The notes beneath the pieces are model-generated. The model was given only the letters and a program-made list of their open reading frames with translations, ran no database searches and was not told where the DNA came from. Below, piece after piece: positions 1 through 5,996 of a stretch of DNA of 6,211 bases; position 1 is the stretch's first letter, and each line of letters begins with the position of its first letter. Where the stretch lies: assembly GCA_002309235.1 (NCBI GenBank), contig DBXA01000102.1, forward strand, positions 27,927 through 34,137, given 5' to 3'. Both the position numbers and the translations under genes were made by a program. The DNA is from Christensenella sp. UBA1224 (GTDB taxonomy: Bacteria; Bacillota; Clostridia; Christensenellales; Aristaeellaceae).

Positions 1-15
1 GTTGAACAATAAAAC

Positions 16-20
16 GGAGG
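16..20 (+). promoter_or_regulatory. Shine-Dalgarno site of the DNA glycosylase gene
   Basis: GGAGG lies 5 nt before ATG 26. It decides the start: an in-frame TTG at position 2 would add eight residues but would place this ribosome-binding site inside the coding region. The promoter lies outside the window. Confidence 0.8.
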
Positions 21-25
21 CAGCT

Positions 26-511
26 ATGATACAGCATCCGATCCCGCCCTTTTTTGATGCCTCATCCCGCATACTGATACTCGGTTCCTTTCCTTCACCC
101 GCTTCCAGAGAGATCGGGTTTTATTACGGGCACAAACAGAACCGGTTCTGGAAGGTGCTCTCGGCACTTTACCGCGCAGAGGAGCCCCTTGATGTCGCCG
201 AAAGGAAAGCACTGCTCCTGCGTCATCATGTCGCGCTGTGGGATGTCATAGCAAGCTGCGAGATCACGGGCGCTTCCGATGCCTCCATACGGAATGTTGC
301 AGCAAACGATCTTTCAGCCATACTCGCGGGTGCTCCGATCAAAATGATATTTACAAACGGTGTCAAGGCGCATTCCCTTTACATGAAATACTCCATGCCT
401 CATACGGGGATCAAAGACACGGCCCTTCCATCCACGAGTCCGGCAAATGCGGCATTCCGTCTTGAAGATCTCATAAAGGCATGGCAGCCTTTGCTCGAAT
501 ATACCGAATAA
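26..511 (+). CDS. DNA-deoxyinosine (hypoxanthine-DNA) glycosylase, uracil-DNA glycosylase superfamily family 6
   Basis: Predicted cytoplasmic base-excision repair enzyme of 161 aa that removes hypoxanthine, the product of adenine deamination, from DNA by cleaving the N-glycosidic bond. Seen in the sequence: the N-terminal family signature SRILILGSFPS (residues 14-24), followed by REIGFYYGHKQNRFW (28-42). Asn39 sits in the QNRFW segment, where this family, which lacks the usual family 1 catalytic residue, has a functionally important Asn. A second conserved element, IFTNG (108-112), carries Asn111, and the C-terminal LPSTSPAN (134-141) corresponds to the DNA-intercalating/binding loop region of the superfamily. 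Length is usual for the family and the gene looks intact. ATG 26 is chosen over TTG 2 because of the well-placed GGAGG and because the protein then begins HPIPP, as relatives do. Family assignment is confident; the exact base preference (hypoxanthine against uracil or xanthine) is inferred from the family. Confidence 0.9.
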   Translation: MIQHPIPPFFDASSRILILGSFPSPASREIGFYYGHKQNRFWKVLSALYRAEEPLDVAERKALLLRHHVALWDVIASCEITGASDASIRNVAANDLSAILAGAPIKMIFTNGVKAHSLYMKYSMPHTGIKDTALPSTSPANAAFRLEDLIKAWQPLLEYTE

Positions 512-574
512 CCTCTCCGGGTACACCTGCGCATGTTCCGTATATTGCATTTTTTGATGCATATGCAGACATGT

Positions 575-607
575 AAAAAAATTTCCTGCCCATTTTTCGA
601 GGGCAGG
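575..607 (-). terminator. Candidate Rho-independent terminator for minus-strand transcription
   Basis: A perfect 7-bp GC-rich stem (CCTGCCC 585-591, GGGCAGG 601-607) encloses a 9-nt loop. Read on the minus strand it is followed by AAATTTTTTT (584-575), a classical intrinsic terminator shape. On the plus strand the stem is followed by CGATCAAATTGTCTG, a poor U-tract, so it is at best a weak terminator for the glycosylase gene. No minus-strand gene adjoins it; the nearest upstream one on that strand is the esterase ending at 1217. Together with the promoter at 676-704, this is the main content of the 226-bp gene-free stretch 512-737. A short TGCAT/ATGCA inverted repeat (546-561) also lies there but has no clear role. 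Confidence 0.5.
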
Positions 608-675
608 CGATCAAATTGTCTGTTATTTCAATCGTATTTCATCCCTTATGACGCGATGCCCTTCTCTTTCAATGT

Positions 676-704
676 TTGCAAAACCGTTTTACATACTGTA
701 TAAT
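676..704 (+). promoter_or_regulatory. Sigma-70/SigA-type promoter for the Nudix gene
   Basis: A -35 box TTGCAA (676-681, 4 of 6 consensus bases) and a perfect -10 box TATAAT (699-704) are separated by exactly 17 nt. A start near 711 would give a leader of about 27 nt before the GTG at 738. No operator-like repeat is evident around it. Confidence 0.7.
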
Positions 705-726
705 ATTCACAAATATCGATACCTTC

Positions 727-732
727 AGAGGG
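727..732 (+). promoter_or_regulatory. Shine-Dalgarno site supporting a GTG start at 738
   Basis: AGAGGG lies 5 nt before GTG 738. The alternative in-frame ATG at 648 has no good ribosome-binding site and lies upstream of the promoter at 676-704, so a transcript from that promoter could not include it. Confidence 0.65.
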
Positions 733-737
733 CAAAA

Positions 738-1190
738 GTGTACATACGCAATTCATCCAAAGCACTTATCATATCAGGCGGAAAGCTCCTGCTCAACAGA
801 TGCTGCTCACGCACAGGCGAATATTACGCCCTTCCGGGAGGCGGTCAGCGCCCGAAGGAAACTCTTGAGGAAGCGCTGATCCGTGAGGTCCGGGAAGAGA
901 CAGGCTATACGGTAAAGCCTCTCAGACTGGGGGCTCTGTATGAACGGATCTCCCTTTCAAAAGAGGAGATGACCGGGCATAAGCTGTATTTTGTCTTCGT
1001 CTGTGAGCTTGAAGGCACTTGTGCCGTACATCCTTCCGAGACCGATCCGTGCCAGACAGGCACCGAGTGGGTCCCCCTTGATGGAATAGAATACGTGAAC
1101 CTTTATCCCCTGGTGATCCGTGCCGAGATCCGGAGGATCCTTGATGCTGCCGATTGCCTCTTTCTCGGAAGCGAAAGGCGCACGTTCTGA
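738..1190 (+). CDS. Nudix hydrolase
   Basis: Predicted cytoplasmic Nudix (MutT-type) hydrolase of 150 aa. Such enzymes cleave nucleoside diphosphates linked to another moiety (for example ADP-ribose, nucleotide sugars or oxidised dNTPs), using Mg2+ held by the Nudix-box glutamates. The full 23-residue Nudix box GX5EX7REUXEEXGU is present at residues 35-57: Gly35, Glu41, then REVREETGY (49-57) with metal-binding Glu50, Glu53 and Glu54. The preceding ALPGGG (31-36) and the N-terminal strand KALIISGGKLLL (8-19) are typical. GTG 738 is chosen because an SD and promoter sit directly before it and because the protein then begins MYIRNSSKALII, like family members; an ATG at 648 would add 30 unlikely residues. 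The stop lies 26 bp from the convergent esterase gene. The family is certain; the substrate cannot be read from the sequence. Confidence 0.88.
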   Translation: MYIRNSSKALIISGGKLLLNRCCSRTGEYYALPGGGQRPKETLEEALIREVREETGYTVKPLRLGALYERISLSKEEMTGHKLYFVFVCELEGTCAVHPSETDPCQTGTEWVPLDGIEYVNLYPLVIRAEIRRILDAADCLFLGSERRTF

Positions 1191-1216
1191 ACAGCCGCCG
1201 ACAGGAAAATACCGGC

Positions 1217-1972
1217 TCACCCGAATATCCGCCGCAGGAAGGCAGAGGTCTCTTCGTTCACTTTTTCCCTTTCCGGTCCGAGTGTACACACATGCCTGCT
1301 CTCTTTGAGCAGGATCAGCTTTTTGTCTTCCGAAGAGACACTGTCATACAGAAGACGCGCTCCTGTCCTGTCGATCGTCGTATCCAGTTCCGACTGCAGT
1401 ATGAGGACGGGAGAAACGATCTTTTTCATGCCGAGCCTTGCCCGGACAGTCAGCCGCCACAGATCGTATCCCTTGGAGACGGGTGTGCCTTCATAAGCAC
1501 AGTTGTATTCCCCGAGTTCATCATACGGATCGTCCTGCGGTGCGGGCTTTCCCGGTGCGACCTTTATAAACAGGCCCGCTGCTTTTGCGATGCAGGCGTA
1601 TTTCTGTTTCATACGGATGCACGGGGAATAGAAAACGCACCCCGCAGGCCTGTATTCCTCCGCAAGGATAGCAGCAAGCGCACCGCCCATGGACAATCCG
1701 CATACCGCCACCCGCGAGCATTTCCTGCTGAGCCTTGAATACTCTTCCCTGGCGCAGGCGAGCCAATCCGCCCAGCTTTTTCCGAGCATATCCCCGATGG
1801 TCGTCCCATGCCCGGGGAGCATGGGACAGGACACGGTGTATCCTTCCCTTCGCAGCATTTCTCCCTGCGGCCGTAGTGTGCCCGGAGTCGCAGTAAAGCC
1901 ATGAAGGAGCAGAACTCCGTCCGCTCCTCCTTCATAGTAGAAAGCCTTTCCGTTTTCGTGGTCTGCCCTCAT
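1217..1972 (-). CDS. Alpha/beta-hydrolase fold carboxylesterase (Est30-like)
   Basis: Predicted cytoplasmic serine hydrolase of 251 aa, with no signal peptide. It resembles the small Geobacillus Est30-type carboxylesterases and monoacylglycerol lipase-like enzymes that hydrolyse short- to medium-chain esters. Visible elements in order: beta-strand and oxyanion-hole motif LLLHGFTATP (21-30); PGHG (53-56); nucleophile elbow GLSMGG (92-97) with Ser94; acid residue Asp197 in ILQSELDT (191-198); and His227 in ESRHV (224-228). The triad spacing fits Est30 closely and all three residues are present, so the enzyme should be active. A cap region lies between about residues 118 and 180. The ATG is supported by GGAGG (1978-1982) 5 nt upstream. 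The gene begins 13 nt after the kinase stop, so the two are almost certainly co-transcribed. No terminator is visible in the 26 bp after its stop. The natural substrate is unknown. Confidence 0.88.
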   Translation of the reverse strand: MRADHENGKAFYYEGGADGVLLLHGFTATPGTLRPQGEMLRREGYTVSCPMLPGHGTTIGDMLGKSWADWLACAREEYSRLSRKCSRVAVCGLSMGGALAAILAEEYRPAGCVFYSPCIRMKQKYACIAKAAGLFIKVAPGKPAPQDDPYDELGEYNCAYEGTPVSKGYDLWRLTVRARLGMKKIVSPVLILQSELDTTIDRTGARLLYDSVSSEDKKLILLKESRHVCTLGPEREKVNEETSAFLRRIFG

Positions 1973-1977
1973 ATATG

Positions 1978-1982
1978 CCTCC
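1978..1982 (-). promoter_or_regulatory. Shine-Dalgarno site of the esterase gene, inside the kinase-esterase gap
   Basis: GGAGG on the minus strand lies 5 nt before the esterase ATG and 3 nt after the kinase TGA. The 13-nt gap has room for nothing else, which supports co-transcription of the two genes. Confidence 0.75.
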
Positions 1983-1985
1983 GGA

Positions 1986-2915
1986 TCACAATCTGAATAC
2001 CTTTACCATGCCGAGAAGCTTATTATAGGTTTCCCTTTCCATAAGCTGCGTCCCCTCCGTCATGCAGCTGGCAGTACCGGCCGCCATGCCCATGGCAAGT
2101 ATCTCCTCATAGCTCTTTTCGCCGAGGAAGCCTGTTACGAGGCCGGCTACCATAGCGTCACCTGCTCCGACGGTAGATGCGATATGCACATCCAACTTAT
2201 CGGCATACAGTATCCCGTCCTCATTGACGAGCATCGCACCTTTGTCTCCCATCGATACGACGACATTCTGCACGCCCTTCTTCACAAAAGAGCATGCGGC
2301 TCTTTTCGCATCTTCGAAAGATCCTATCTTATCGCCGATCGCGATCTCAAGCTCGTACATGTTGGGTTTGATCAGAAACGGGTGGGCTTTCAGCCCTTCG
2401 GTAAACCTTTCCCCCTCTGCATCAAGCACACAGCGGCATGATAAACCGTCCACCTGCTCTATGATCGTCTTGTAGAAATCAGGCGGACAGCCTGGAGGAA
2501 GCGAACCGTTCAGTACCAGATAATCGCTGTCGACGGCATGATCACAGATCAGGGCAAGTACCTTTTCAAGCTTGTCCTCTGTTACCGTTTCACCCGCTTC
2601 ATTGATCTCGGTAACCTTTCCGGTGGATTCATCGAGCAATTTGATATTCGTGCGCACGCGCCCTTCCAGCCAGAGGAAGTCGCATACGGTGCCGGCCTGA
2701 AGCAGTCTGTTCTCTACGGTACGGCCGTTTTCCTTATACAAAAAACCTACGCACTCCGTGGCGACATCAAGTCTTGCTGCCGTGATCGCTACATTTACGG
2801 CCTTGCCGCTCGCATCGTTTCTGGTGCTCACAGCCCGGTTCATTCCGCCGTAAGTAAACTGCTTTATCTTGATCGTTCTGTCAATACTTGGATTCAGAGA
2901 AACCGCAGTAATCAT
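1986..2915 (-). CDS. PfkB-family sugar-phosphate kinase, 1-phosphofructokinase-like (FruK/LacC type)
   Basis: Predicted cytoplasmic ribokinase-fold kinase of 309 aa, the usual length for 1-phosphofructokinase and tagatose-6-phosphate kinase, which phosphorylate a sugar phosphate with ATP. Seen in order: VSLNPSIDRTI (5-15), the FruK/LacC N-terminus; the substrate-site segment DASGKAVN (34-41); the TNIKL and TEIN elements (89-93, 102-105); NGSLPPG (136-142); KPNMYEL (183-189); and the PfkB signature STVGAGDAMVAG (247-258) with catalytic base Asp253 and the anion hole GAGD. One oddity is that DASGKAVN replaces the usual DAGGKGxN glycines with Ser36 and Ala39. A GAGG-type SD (2923-2928) lies about 8 nt before the ATG. 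No PTS transporter or fruR regulator is visible, so fructose-1-phosphate as substrate is only the default guess; tagatose-6-phosphate or another hexose phosphate is possible. It leads a kinase-esterase pair, downstream of the EF-G-like gene and a hairpin. Confidence 0.87.
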   Translation of the reverse strand: MITAVSLNPSIDRTIKIKQFTYGGMNRAVSTRNDASGKAVNVAITAARLDVATECVGFLYKENGRTVENRLLQAGTVCDFLWLEGRVRTNIKLLDESTGKVTEINEAGETVTEDKLEKVLALICDHAVDSDYLVLNGSLPPGCPPDFYKTIIEQVDGLSCRCVLDAEGERFTEGLKAHPFLIKPNMYELEIAIGDKIGSFEDAKRAACSFVKKGVQNVVVSMGDKGAMLVNEDGILYADKLDVHIASTVGAGDAMVAGLVTGFLGEKSYEEILAMGMAAGTASCMTEGTQLMERETYNKLLGMVKVFRL

Positions 2916-2936
2916 CTTTCAAACCTCATAGATAAG

Positions 2937-2965
2937 GCAAAAGCCGCCGCAGGGGCGACTTTTGC
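2937..2965 (-). terminator. Strong stem-loop between the EF-G-like and kinase genes (terminator or attenuator)
   Basis: On the minus strand GCAAAAG-TCGCC (2965-2954) pairs with GGCGG-CTTTTGC (2948-2937), giving about 12 bp with one G-U wobble and a 5-nt loop. It lies 16 nt after the EF-G-like stop. The inner GC-rich stem is followed by TTTT, which also belongs to the lower stem, so it can be read as an intrinsic terminator with a short U-run. Only about 8 nt separate it from the kinase SD, so no separate promoter fits between them. Partial termination or RNA processing is more likely than an absolute stop, unless a promoter lies inside the end of the EF-G-like gene. Confidence 0.5.
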
Positions 2966-2981
2966 GAAAATAGCAGCAGAA

Positions 2982-5063
2982 TTATTCGTCCTCGTCCTCT
3001 TCGAGCTTCGCGTTCTCGATGATCTTCTTCGCATCCGCTGCGGGAACTTCTTCATAGCGTACAAACTCCATATCGAAGGAGCCGCGCGCCTGCGTCATGG
3101 AACGAAGATCGGTAGCGTATTTGAACATCTCCGCCAGAGGCGCTTCCGCCGTTACCATCTGTTCGCCGTTCACGGGATCCATGCCCATGATGCGGCCGCG
3201 GCGCTTGTTCATATCGCCTATGATATCGCCCATGTACTCATCCGGAACGTATACATGCACTGTATAGATCGGCTCAAGGAGGATCGGGCTTGCCTGCGTC
3301 AGCTGCTTGAATGCGAGACGGGCCGCGATCTTAAACGCCATTTCAGAGGAGTCTACCGGATGATAGCCGCCGTCATAAAGCGTAGCCGTAAGGCCGACGA
3401 CCGGATAACCTGCGAGAACGCCCTTGCGGATATTCTCGTTGAGTCCCTTCTCGACTGCCGGGATAAAGTTGCGCGGTACCGTGCCGCCGACGACCTGATC
3501 CTCGAAATGGAAGGATGTATCGGTCGGATCGTCATTCGGTCGGAATTTGATCTTTACATCCGCGAACTGTCCGTGGCCGCCCGTCTGTTTCTTGTGGCGT
3601 CCTTCGACATCGATGGGCTTGCGGATGGATTCACGGTACGGGATCTTGGGATCCTGCAGCACGCAATCCGCGCCGAATTTACCCAGCAGCTTTTTCGCCA
3701 CGACTTCGATATGCATTTCACCAAGGCCCGAAAGCACGCTCTCGGTAGTCTCGACATTCTTTACTACCGTGATCGTCGGATCCTCTTCCATCAGGCGGCT
3801 GAGGCCGGAGAATATCTTGTCTTCTTCGCCGGACTTCTTCGCATAGACAGCCTTGCTGATGCAGGGAGCCGGGAATTTAAGAGCTTCAAACTGGACGGGA
3901 TTCGCAGCCTCGCACAGGGTATCGCCCGTCGCGACAGACTGGAGCTTGGCAAGCGCGCAGATATCGCCGGCAACGACCTTGTCCATGGGTATCTGCTTCT
4001 TTCCGCGCTGCATATAGAGGGAACCGGGCTTTTCGGCCTTTTCCTTATTTGCATTGTAGAGGGAGATATCGCTGGTCAGCACGCCGGATGTGACCTTGAG
4101 AAGGCTCAGCTTTCCAACAAACGGGTCTGCCAGGGTCTTGAACACGCGGGCGGAGAAGGGCTGATCCGCGGCACAGATGCGGGATACTTCCTCACCTGTC
4201 TTGGGATTCTTGCCTACGATCTCCTTCCCGGCGGGAGACGGCATAAGATCATTGATATTGTCCAGGAGCTTTGCAATGCCGACTCTGGTGATGCCGGAGC
4301 AGCACACTACGGGAACGACAGTTCCCTCATTGATGCCCTTGCGAAGGCCCATCATGATCTCTTCCGCGCTGAGCTCGCCTTCTTCGAAGAATTTTTCCAT
4401 CAGCTCATCATCGGCGCCGGCAGCGGCTTCCATGATGGCTTCACGGTTCGCATTCACTTCATCCATGAGAGAATCCGGTATCGGGATCTCCTTCAGGTTC
4501 TTGCCTTCTCCCGTGAAAGCCTTGTTTTCGAGGATGCAGACGACGCCTTCAAAATTGCCGCCGTTTACGATCGGCACTTCAATAGGAGCAATGTGAGAGC
4601 CGTACTTATCGGTGATGGTCTTGAGCGCCTTTTCGAAATTGGCATTCTCACGGTCCATCTGGTTTACGACGATCATGCGGGCGGTCTTGTTCTTGTCGCA
4701 GGCAGCCCATGCTTTCTCGGCACCGACCGACAGACCGGAAACGGCGCCGACCGTGATGATGGCGCCTTCGCATACTGCCAGAGGCCCTACCAATTCACCG
4801 GCGAAATCGAAATAGCCGGGAATATCGATCGCATTGATCTTATGATCCTTCCATTCGAACGGAGCAATAGCCGCACTGATGGAAATACCCCTCTTGGTTT
4901 CTTCGGTATCGAAGTCAGTGGTGGTGGAGCCATCCTCTACCCTGCCCTGCCTTTCAATGGCACCTGCAGTATAGAGCATAGCCTCTACAAGCGTGGTCTT
5001 ACCTTCTCCGCCATGTCCGGTCACAGCGATATTACGGATGTCATTCGCGTTAAGTTCCTTCAT
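2982..5063 (-). CDS. fusA2: Elongation factor G-like translational GTPase (EF-G paralogue, EF-G-2 type)
   Basis: Cytoplasmic EF-G family protein of 693 aa with the complete five-domain layout: GTPase (about 1-280), OB-type domain II (about 300-390), domain III (about 400-475), domain IV (about 480-600), and domain V to about 680, ending in an acidic tail (EEDEDE). G1 is GHGGEGKTT (16-24), G3 is DIPGYFDF (80-87), G4 is NQMD (134-137) and the G5 area is CCSGI (254-258). Domain IV carries KKQTGGHGQF (491-500) and domain V begins around LLEPIY. The GHGG P-loop, GRVEDG (40-45), the Tyr in G3 and QTGGHGQ mark the EF-G-like/EF-G-2 subfamily (as in Thermus EF-G-2), not the canonical translocase, and no rpsL, rpsG or tuf flanks it. 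Its role in translation is unproven. The start is ATG 5063, because the homologous N-terminus begins there with an SD at 5074-5079; an ATG at 5141 would add 26 unrelated residues and overlap the likely promoter. The symbol follows paralogue convention only. Confidence 0.9.
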   Translation of the reverse strand: MKELNANDIRNIAVTGHGGEGKTTLVEAMLYTAGAIERQGRVEDGSTTTDFDTEETKRGISISAAIAPFEWKDHKINAIDIPGYFDFAGELVGPLAVCEGAIITVGAVSGLSVGAEKAWAACDKNKTARMIVVNQMDRENANFEKALKTITDKYGSHIAPIEVPIVNGGNFEGVVCILENKAFTGEGKNLKEIPIPDSLMDEVNANREAIMEAAAGADDELMEKFFEEGELSAEEIMMGLRKGINEGTVVPVVCCSGITRVGIAKLLDNINDLMPSPAGKEIVGKNPKTGEEVSRICAADQPFSARVFKTLADPFVGKLSLLKVTSGVLTSDISLYNANKEKAEKPGSLYMQRGKKQIPMDKVVAGDICALAKLQSVATGDTLCEAANPVQFEALKFPAPCISKAVYAKKSGEEDKIFSGLSRLMEEDPTITVVKNVETTESVLSGLGEMHIEVVAKKLLGKFGADCVLQDPKIPYRESIRKPIDVEGRHKKQTGGHGQFADVKIKFRPNDDPTDTSFHFEDQVVGGTVPRNFIPAVEKGLNENIRKGVLAGYPVVGLTATLYDGGYHPVDSSEMAFKIAARLAFKQLTQASPILLEPIYTVHVYVPDEYMGDIIGDMNKRRGRIMGMDPVNGEQMVTAEAPLAEMFKYATDLRSMTQARGSFDMEFVRYEEVPAADAKKIIENAKLEEDEDE

Positions 5064-5073
5064 ATTCGATATT

Positions 5074-5079
5074 CCCCCT
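5074..5079 (-). promoter_or_regulatory. Shine-Dalgarno site of the EF-G-like gene
   Basis: AGGGGG on the minus strand lies 10 nt before ATG 5063. It supports that start over the in-frame ATG at 5141. Confidence 0.6.
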
Positions 5080-5113
5080 ATGGTTATTAACAAAGCACAC
5101 GTTGCCAGTGTGA

Positions 5114-5141
5114 ATACTATGTATAAGTTTACCAGAAACAA
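5114..5141 (-). promoter_or_regulatory. Possible promoter of the EF-G-like gene
   Basis: On the minus strand TTGTTT (5141-5136) and TAGTAT (5119-5114) are spaced by 16 nt. The boxes match consensus at 3 and 4 of 6 positions, so the call is weak. It sits in the 150-bp gap after murI and would give a leader of about 45 nt. Transcription continuing from murI is the alternative. Confidence 0.3.
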
Positions 5142-5163
5142 GCCTGCTTGAAAAGTCTTTTTT

Positions 5164-5188
5164 CCGAAAATTCACCACTTTATTTCGG
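5164..5188 (-). other. Inverted repeat downstream of murI
   Basis: CCGAAA (5164-5169) and TTTCGG (5183-5188) form a 6-bp stem with a 13-nt loop, starting about 25 nt after the murI stop. On the minus strand it is followed by AAAAAAG and not by Ts, so it is not a standard intrinsic terminator. It may be a 3'-end stabilising or processing structure, or chance. Confidence 0.25.
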
Positions 5189-5213
5189 CCATCGGGCTTT
5201 GTGTGCATGTTTT

Positions 5214-5996
5214 TCATACACAGCGGCCGTTTCCTTCCCCTTCAGGCACACGGAACAGGTATTCCATCTTCTCCGTGCCGCCTGCCGTTGAGATGAATTC
5301 GACTTTTCCTCCTTCTCCCTTTCCGGAAAGGAGTCCCCTTTCTTCCAGCACCCTCCTCGCCTGGCGGGCCGTCCCTTCATTCCCGTCAAATATCGGTACC
5401 CCGGGCAAAGCTTTTTCGATGGCCTTTTTCAGAAAAGGGTAATGCGTGCATCCGAGAACACAGGCATCTATCTTGAGCTCCCGGACCGGCAGAAGAAGCC
5501 TGTCCAGAAAAGCATCTATGGAAGGGCCTTCCAGTTCAAGCCTTTCGGCATATTCCATAAGACCCGGACATGGCAGGAGGCGGGTATTCCTGCCATACCT
5601 TTCCACAAGCTTTTTCAGCTTTTCCTGCCGTATGGTGGCGGGAGTGGCAAGTACCAGGAGACAGCCGTCCCCCACGATCTCCGCTGCCGGCTTTACCGCA
5701 GGCTCTATTCCTATAACAGGGATATCCAGCGTACTGCGCAAGAACCCTGCTGCCGCCGAGGTCGCCGTATTGCAGGCCACGACAAGTTCCTTGACACCCC
5801 TGTCAATAAGGCATTTTACCGCCCGAAATGTCAGATCCCTTATCTCCTCTTCCTTTTTCGTACCGTAAGGCGCATTTGCGGTATCGCCCAGATAAATGAA
5901 ATCCTCGCCCGGCATGACATGTACGAGAGACCTAAGAGTGCTCACGCCTCCCAAACCGCTGTCAAAAACGCCGATCGGTCTCGTATCCATAGGCAT
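5214..5996 (-). CDS. murI: Glutamate racemase
   Basis: Cytoplasmic cofactor-independent racemase of 260 aa that interconverts L- and D-glutamate, supplying D-Glu to MurD for the peptidoglycan stem peptide. Visible motifs: IGVFDSGLGG (8-17) with Asp12; YLGDTANAPYG (35-45), the substrate-binding segment; VACNTATS (73-80) with catalytic Cys75; IGIEPAVKPA (95-104); and LGCTHYP (181-187) with catalytic Cys183 and His185. Both cysteines and the assisting residues are present, and the length is usual, so it should be active. The start at 5996 overlaps the upstream gene's stop as TAATG; there is no strong SD (only AAAGAAG just upstream), which points to translational coupling. A second in-frame ATG at 5990 is the alternative and would change the protein by two residues. 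The C-terminus beyond about residue 225 (glycine-rich, GKGEGG) is less conserved in the family. Confidence 0.95.
   Translation of the reverse strand: MPMDTRPIGVFDSGLGGVSTLRSLVHVMPGEDFIYLGDTANAPYGTKKEEEIRDLTFRAVKCLIDRGVKELVVACNTATSAAAGFLRSTLDIPVIGIEPAVKPAAEIVGDGCLLVLATPATIRQEKLKKLVERYGRNTRLLPCPGLMEYAERLELEGPSIDAFLDRLLLPVRELKIDACVLGCTHYPFLKKAIEKALPGVPIFDGNEGTARQARRVLEERGLLSGKGEGGKVEFISTAGGTEKMEYLFRVPEGEGNGRCV

Noticed and set aside
2..25. TTG start at position 2 for the DNA glycosylase
   Set aside because: It would place GGAGG (16-20) inside the gene; ATG 26 is correctly spaced from it and matches the family N-terminus.
546..561. TGCAT/ATGCA hairpin after the glycosylase as a terminator
   Set aside because: The stem is short and AT-rich, and no T-run follows on the + strand.
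648..737. 30-codon N-terminal extension of the Nudix protein from ATG 648
   Set aside because: It lies mostly upstream of or across a well-formed promoter (676-704), lacks an SD and is not Nudix-like; GTG 738 has an SD and gives a family-like N-terminus.
1193..1217. AGCCG/CGGCT inverted repeat in the convergent gap as a bidirectional terminator
   Set aside because: It is only 5 bp with a 15-nt loop and has no T-tract on either side.
1154..1738. 194-codon + strand open frame opposite the esterase
   Set aside because: It overlaps the esterase, whose catalytic triad is intact, and its translation shows no recognisable motif.
2538..5090. 850-codon open reading frame on the + strand
   Set aside because: It is the exact codon-aligned reverse complement of the EF-G-like and kinase genes, matches no recognisable family and is explained by sense-strand codon bias.
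5064..5141. 26-residue hydrophobic N-terminal extension of the EF-G-like protein, superficially like a signal or membrane segment
   Set aside because: EF-G family proteins are cytosolic and begin at the MKEL start at 5063, which has an SD; the extension covers the probable promoter and leader.
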